Below are positions 6,507 through 9,188 of a stretch of 9,188 nucleotides of DNA, piece by piece. Position numbers and translations under genes: made by a program. How positions within the stretch are numbered: the first letter of the stretch is position 1; the number at the start of each line of letters is the position of its first letter. The DNA comes from Clostridiaceae bacterium (GTDB lineage: Bacteria; Bacillota; Clostridia; Oscillospirales; Acutalibacteraceae), in NCBI GenBank assembly GCA_904501875.1, contig CAJGCQ010000044.1, positions 1 to 9,188 of the forward strand, in the 5' to 3' direction. The notes beneath the pieces are model-generated. The model was not told where the DNA came from and made no database searches. It saw nothing but the letters and a program-made list of their open reading frames with translations.

Positions 6507-6805
6507 GAACTTGTAAACCCGAAATGTTACACAAAACGGTGAAACCAATGTATTGAGTTTATAACTCCCCAAAAGGGATAAAAATATTTAAAACCTTAAT
6601 AGGTAATTTAGCGTGAAAAATCAAGCTAAAAATAATAAAGACGCCTGTTTCTCGCCTTTGTTACCAAAGGCAACCGAAACAGATGCGATATAATAATCAC
6701 CATTTCGGTGGTTTGCATCGCATTTTGTGTCTTGGAAAGAAATGGCGATTATTATGATTGTGAGAAAAGTCGCTATCAAATAAATTATTAAAGGTGATTC
6801 CAATG
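6488..6805 (+). repeat. Three dispersed copies of a 13-base motif, GGTGA(TT/AA)CCAATG
   Basis: Copies at 6488-6500 and 6793-6805 are identical (GGTGATTCCAATG); the copy at 6538-6550 differs only by AA for TT. Each ends in ATG followed within a few codons by a stop. AATCACC at 6695-6701 is exactly complementary to the GGTGATT of copies 1 and 3. They could be repeated RNA structural elements or remnants of translation start sites. Confidence 0.6.
6690..6755 (+). repeat. 17-base inverted repeat with one mismatch
   Basis: ATAATAATCACCATTTC (6690-6706) is matched at 16 of 17 positions by the reverse complement of GAAATGGCGATTATTAT (6739-6755); the mismatch is A6699 opposite C6746. The 32 bases between include the partner strand of a competing local hairpin, so only one of the two structures can form at a time. 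Confidence 0.7.
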
Positions 6806-6982
6806 TACAATATGAGTTAGCGCTCAGTTAAATTGCATTCTTAAAATCAGATATTAAATTGTCATTGCAATTCAAAGTAAGTTCGACAGTTTCAATTAAT
6901 ATTAAAATATCACCGAATTATCGGTCAATGAATAAAGGTTTAATTTTGAGCAAAAGAAAAACTGAATATGATAAAATTTCAG

Positions 6983-7020
6983 ACAGCCGTAACGGAAGCG
7001 TTGCGGCTGTTTTATTTTTT
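6983..7020 (+). terminator. Strong intrinsic terminator of the large RNA
   Basis: ACAGCCGTAACG (6983-6994) pairs with CGTTGCGGCTGT (6999-7010) over 12 pairs with one G-U, closed by the tetraloop GAAG, and followed by TTTATTTTTT (7011-7020). It ends the unit that starts near 6415. Confidence 0.95.
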
Positions 7021-7026
7021 GGTGGG

Positions 7027-7041
7027 ACTATGCCACATAGT
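7027..7041. repeat. Short palindrome ACTATG-CCA-CATAGT
   Basis: A perfect six-base inverted repeat around CCA, directly behind the large-RNA terminator and 134 bases before the spore gene. It could be an operator half-site pair. It could also be chance in A/T-rich DNA. Confidence 0.25.
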
Positions 7042-7121
7042 ATAGCTTTTCGGAAATAGTACGGTTTATTTTATAATCACCCGTCATTTCCTTACAAAAA
7101 AGCTTAATCTTGAATAATAGG

Positions 7122-7151
7122 TAAATAACCGCTCTTTTCACGGGAATAATA
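7122..7151 (+). promoter_or_regulatory. Possible sigma-G (forespore) promoter inside a terminator hairpin
   Basis: TAAATA (7122-7127), 17 bases, AATAATA (7145-7151) matches the known sigma-G pattern TGMATA-N17/18-CATAMTA at 11 of 13 positions. An overlapping sigma-F-like pair, GTAAA (7121-7125) and GGGAATAAT (7142-7150), is 16 bases apart. Transcription would start near 7158, after the 5' arm and loop of the terminator, giving a leader with free GAAAGGG before the ATG at 7175. A/T-rich DNA gives such matches by chance, so this is inference. Confidence 0.4.
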
Positions 7152-7173
7152 TCCCGAGAAAGGGCGGTTTTTT
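7128..7173 (+). terminator. Intrinsic terminator ending two bases before the spore gene
   Basis: A long hairpin: 7128-7138 pairs with 7158-7168 (ACCGC/GCGGT at the base, two G-U pairs higher up), then CGGGA (7141-7145) with TCCCG (7152-7156) around a six-base loop, followed by six T (7168-7173). The ATG starts at 7175. The only ribosome-site-like bases, AAAGGG (7159-7164), lie in the 3' arm, so the folded RNA both stops transcription and hides the site. Confidence 0.85.
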
Positions 7174-7174
7174 A

Positions 7175-8569
7175 ATGAATAATTATGACCTGTGGACCAA
7201 GTATTTAGACGGTGAGCTAAAGCCCGATAAAAGCTTTGATATTATTAAAAGGGAGCTTGAAATAGGGGGAAGAAGGGCGGCGCTTTACTTTATTGACGGC
7301 TTTATAAAGGACGAGGTTTACGAAAAGATACTGGAATTTCTTTATATACAAACACCCGAGGATATTGAAAAAATCGCCGATATGACGCATTTTGCACGGC
7401 TTAAAATGCCCTATGTTGAGGTGGACAGCACAAACGATAAAGAGGCGGCGGTGACGGCGGTGCTGTCGGGCCCCTCTGTGCTTGTTATAGACGGCATAAG
7501 CGGGGCGCTGATGATAGATACCCGCACCTATCCCGCCCGAGGTGTTGAGGAGCCGCAAAAGGATAAGTCATTAAGGGGTGCCAGAGACGGATTTGTTGAA
7601 ACCCTTGTTATGAACACCGCTATGATACGGCGCAGAATACGGGACAGCCGACTTCGTATGGAATATATGCAGATAGGTAAGGGTACAAAGCTTGATGTAG
7701 CCATAAGCTACCTTGACGGGGTTGCGGACGAAAGGGTACTTAATATTTTAAGAGAAAAGCTTCATAATATGGAGCTCGACGGCGCTTCAATGACAGGGCA
7801 GGCCATTGCCGAAAAGCTGCAAAAAAACGCCTTTTTCAATCCCTTTCCAAAATTTAAGACCACAGAGCGCCCCGACTATGCCTCAGCCTGTATTTTTGAC
7901 GGCAGAATAGTGCTTGTTATGGACAATGCCCCCTCGGTTATGGTAATGCCGATTTCCCTTTCCGACTTCTTTAGGGAGACCGACGATTATTACTTTCAGC
8001 CCATAGTCGCAAGCTACACACGGATTATTAGAATGGCGGTATCTATAGCTAATGTCATTATAACACCGCTTTATTTATTGCTTGTTAATAACCCCCGAAT
8101 AGTGCCCGATTGGCTTCAGGTTATTATGCCGAATGATACAGGGCAGATACCCTTGTTTTTGCAGTTCTTGATACTCGAGTTTATGGTAGACGGGCTGAGA
8201 CTTGCTTCCCTTAATACCCCCGATTCTCTCTCGAATTCCTTGGGTATAGTAGGCGGTTTACTGCTTTCACAGTTTGCTATTGACGCAGGCTGGTTTATAA
8301 CCGAGGCGATACTCTTTATGGCGTTTATCACCATAGCCAGCTTTTCTCTGCCAAACTTTGAAATGGGCTACGCTATGAAGTTTGAGCGGCTGTTACTCCT
8401 TGTTTTAACCCAGATTTTAGGTGTTTGGGGCTTTGCAGGCGGGATAATATTCATCTTTATATGTATGCTGTTTATTAAAACCCTTTCGGGCAGAAATTAT
8501 CTTTACCCGATTATACCCTTTGATTTAAAAGGCTTTTTGGAGCTGTTCATACGCTATCCTATGAAATGA
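7175..8569 (+). CDS. spoVAF: GerA-family spore germination protein, SpoVAF-like
   Basis: 464 residues, near the size of SpoVAF and GerAA proteins. These sit in the inner membrane of the spore and act in germination. The first 270 residues are soluble and carry family signatures: IKRELEIGGRRAALYFIDGF (about 24-43), YPARGVEEPQKDKSLRGARD (119 on), then ETLVMNTAMIRRRIRDSRL, IGKGTKLDVAISYLDGVAD and the DNAPSVMVMPISLSDFF element. The rest has hydrophobic segments at about 284-302, 326-342, 357-374, 381-395 and 406-438. The IGGRRAALYFIDGF start favours SpoVAF over GerAA, but no spoVA genes are adjacent, so the symbol is tentative. The ATG at 7175 has only AAAGGG about 10 bases upstream, buried in a terminator hairpin. 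Forespore expression is expected from the family. The neighbouring gene downstream has its own promoter. Confidence 0.92.
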   Translation: MNNYDLWTKYLDGELKPDKSFDIIKRELEIGGRRAALYFIDGFIKDEVYEKILEFLYIQTPEDIEKIADMTHFARLKMPYVEVDSTNDKEAAVTAVLSGPSVLVIDGISGALMIDTRTYPARGVEEPQKDKSLRGARDGFVETLVMNTAMIRRRIRDSRLRMEYMQIGKGTKLDVAISYLDGVADERVLNILREKLHNMELDGASMTGQAIAEKLQKNAFFNPFPKFKTTERPDYASACIFDGRIVLVMDNAPSVMVMPISLSDFFRETDDYYFQPIVASYTRIIRMAVSIANVIITPLYLLLVNNPRIVPDWLQVIMPNDTGQIPLFLQFLILEFMVDGLRLASLNTPDSLSNSLGIVGGLLLSQFAIDAGWFITEAILFMAFITIASFSLPNFEMGYAMKFERLLLLVLTQILGVWGFAGGIIFIFICMLFIKTLSGRNYLYPIIPFDLKGFLELFIRYPMK

Positions 8570-8570
8570 A

Positions 8571-8618
8571 ATTTCTTCAAATTTATTAACTAAAAATTCA
8601 TATATTTGAATTAGAAAT
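8571..8618. repeat. A/T-rich inverted repeat after the spore gene
   Basis: ATTTC-TTCAAAT (8571-8582) is complementary to ATTTGAA (8604-8610) and, after three unpaired bases, GAAAT (8614-8618). It is not followed by a T tract, so it is a poor terminator in the plus direction. Its right arm overlaps the -35 position of the next promoter, so it could be an operator. Confidence 0.4.
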
Positions 8619-8639
8619 GTAATAAAGGGGTTGTATAAT
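8611..8639 (+). promoter_or_regulatory. Promoter of the last gene
   Basis: TATAAT (8634-8639) is a perfect -10. TTAGAA (8611-8616), 17 bases upstream, matches the -35 consensus at only three of six positions, so activator help or weak use is possible. Start near 8646, followed by a strong ribosome site GGGAGGAG. Confidence 0.55.
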
Positions 8640-8670
8640 GAGGTAAAACAAAAGGGAGGAGCGTTTCAGT

Positions 8671-9188
8671 ATGGACGATTTTAATAAGCAAAGCGGCGAG
8701 CTGAACGGATTTGATTCAGTAAACGGTAATGATACACCGGGTGAAAATAACGGATACACCGTAACACCCGACTGCGGCTTTTACACCAAAAGCCGTGAGG
8801 ATATTATTCAGGACGGGACTTTTTGGGGCAGCGATACCGCTTATACGGCGGAGCCTGTGGGCAATAGTAAGCCGAAAGAAAGCCCGCAGCAGACCCCGCC
8901 GCCGCGCAGGGACTTTTTTCCGAGCGGTGAGTACGGCGCAAACTTTGACCCCCATACGGGAAGACCCATTTACAGATATAAACCGCCGAAACAAAAAAAG
9001 CCTAATAAGGAAAGGAAATACGGCGGGGGTGTAGTGCTTGCAGCGACTTTGCTTGCGGCGGTTGTAGGCGCGGTAAGCGGAATAGCGGCAACCGGCATCG
9101 GTAAAAGCGACAGTGATGTAAGCCCTGCGCCTACTGTTTCTAATGTTTCGGGACAAAATGTAAATATCAATATTGATGAAACCGCCGA
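8671..9188 (+). CDS. Membrane-anchored protein, N-terminal part, possibly HtrA-like serine protease
   Basis: 172 codons from the ATG at 8671 to the window end, no stop. AAAGGGAGGAG (8651-8661) stands 9 bases before the ATG. Residues 1-115 are polar and look disordered: Asn/Gly/Asp-rich first, then Pro-rich (SPQQTPPPRRDFFP, FDPHTGRPIYRYKPPKQKK). A basic stretch (KQKKPNKERK) leads into one membrane helix at about 120-140 (VVLAATLLAAVVGAVSGIAA), with Ser/Asn/Thr-rich residues after it. This is the N-in, C-out anchor seen at the front of clostridial HtrA/DegP-type S1C proteases, and the VNINIDETA ending fits the linker that precedes their catalytic domain. No catalytic residue is inside the window, so the protease call is an inference from layout. 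Other anchored wall or secreted enzymes would look the same. Confidence 0.85.
   Translation, partial: MDDFNKQSGELNGFDSVNGNDTPGENNGYTVTPDCGFYTKSREDIIQDGTFWGSDTAYTAEPVGNSKPKESPQQTPPPRRDFFPSGEYGANFDPHTGRPIYRYKPPKQKKPNKERKYGGGVVLAATLLAAVVGAVSGIAATGIGKSDSDVSPAPTVSNVSGQNVNINIDETA

Larger units (their letters stand above)
6415..7020 (+). ncRNA. Candidate large (~600 nt) structured non-coding RNA
   Basis: A transcription unit bounded by a perfect promoter and a very strong terminator but with no convincing protein gene. Direct reading shows many local helices: GGAGTT/AACTCC (6428-6433, 6452-6457), GAGTT/AACTC near 6555-6567, ACCT/AGGT (6593-6604), TTTAGC/GCTAAA (6607-6612, 6625-6630), a two-part hairpin CTGTTTC/GAAACAG (6645-6651, 6676-6682) enclosing GCCTTTG/CAAAGGC, ATGCGA/TCGCAT enclosing AATCACC/GGTGGTT (6683-6722), AATTGCA/TGCAATT (6831-6837, 6866-6872), ACCGA/TCGGT (6912-6925) and CTGAA/TTCAG (6962-6982). 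A 13-base motif recurs three times. Length and isolation recall the ROOL, OLE and GOLLD classes, and ROOL is known from gut and rumen Firmicutes, but I recognise no family signature and the OLE and phage contexts are absent. A decayed gene or mobile element remnant is the main alternative. Confidence 0.6.

Noticed and set aside
6607..6755. A MITE or insertion-sequence remnant
   Set aside because: The inverted repeats are internal and nested, with no flanking target duplication that I can find, and a promoter and terminator frame the whole stretch. Kept only as an alternative to the structured RNA.
6621..6803. Minus-strand 60-codon frame with a hydrophobic start (PLIIYLIATFLTIIIIAIS), like a small membrane toxin
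   Set aside because: It would start with TTG, has no ribosome site, and runs through the inverted repeats of the opposite-strand RNA. The hydrophobic residues come from A/T-rich repeat DNA.
6859..7059. Plus-strand 66-codon frame
   Set aside because: It starts with TTG without a ribosome site and reads straight through the strong terminator hairpin and its T tract, which coding sequence would not normally do.
8716..9156. Minus-strand 146-codon frame
   Set aside because: It is antisense to the well-supported 8671 gene, which has a strong ribosome site, promoter and sensible topology; the antisense peptide is basic and unstructured-looking with no ribosome site seen.

Overview
The window looks like a chromosomal segment of a spore-forming, low-to-moderate GC Firmicute of class Clostridia, perhaps of the Oscillospiraceae/Ruminococcaceae type. 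This is an inference from several things: a GerA/SpoVAF-type spore germination gene, a DUF1292 (YrzB) gene, an LCP cell-wall ligase, strong AGGAGG-like ribosome sites, sigma-A promoters and U-tract terminators. I see no transposase, integrase, CRISPR array, tRNA or rRNA.

Layout. Bases 1-942 (minus) hold a truncated RluA-family pseudouridine synthase. It is divergent from radC (1033-1728, plus), which has its own promoter and ends at a small terminator lying inside the 3' end of the next, convergent gene. That gene (1794-2504, minus, TTG start) is an OmpR/PhoB-type response regulator. It follows, 15 bases downstream, an LCP (LytR-CpsA-Psr) gene (2520-3668, minus), so the two probably form a wall-related operon. 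Upstream of these, on the minus strand, lies a roughly 200-nt RNA at 3738-3940 that I read as 6S RNA, closed by a clear terminator at 3701-3728. It sits directly after a DUF1292 gene (3966-4277) that has a near-consensus promoter. Further upstream is a 630-residue ABC exporter half-transporter (4355-6247, minus).

The most unusual part is 6248-7174, more than 900 bases without a convincing protein gene. It starts with a perfect consensus promoter (TTGACA-17-TATAAT, 6380-6408) behind A/T tracts, and ends about 600 nt later at a very strong terminator (6983-7020). In between are many local hairpins, a 13-base motif present three times, and helices that exclude one another. I interpret this as a large, highly transcribed, structured non-coding RNA. 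Its size matches ROOL, OLE or GOLLD RNAs, but I cannot assign a family from sequence alone.

A second terminator (7128-7173) ends two bases before the start codon of a SpoVAF-like spore germination gene (7175-8569, plus). A sigma-G-like promoter is embedded in that hairpin, which suggests that vegetative read-through is stopped while forespore transcription starts inside the loop. The window closes with the N-terminal 172 codons of a membrane-anchored protein (8671 onward), possibly an HtrA-like protease.

The genes are mostly separate housekeeping units (RNA modification, DNA-repair-associated protein, cell wall, export, sporulation). The two RNA genes and the regulation around the spore gene deserve the most attention.
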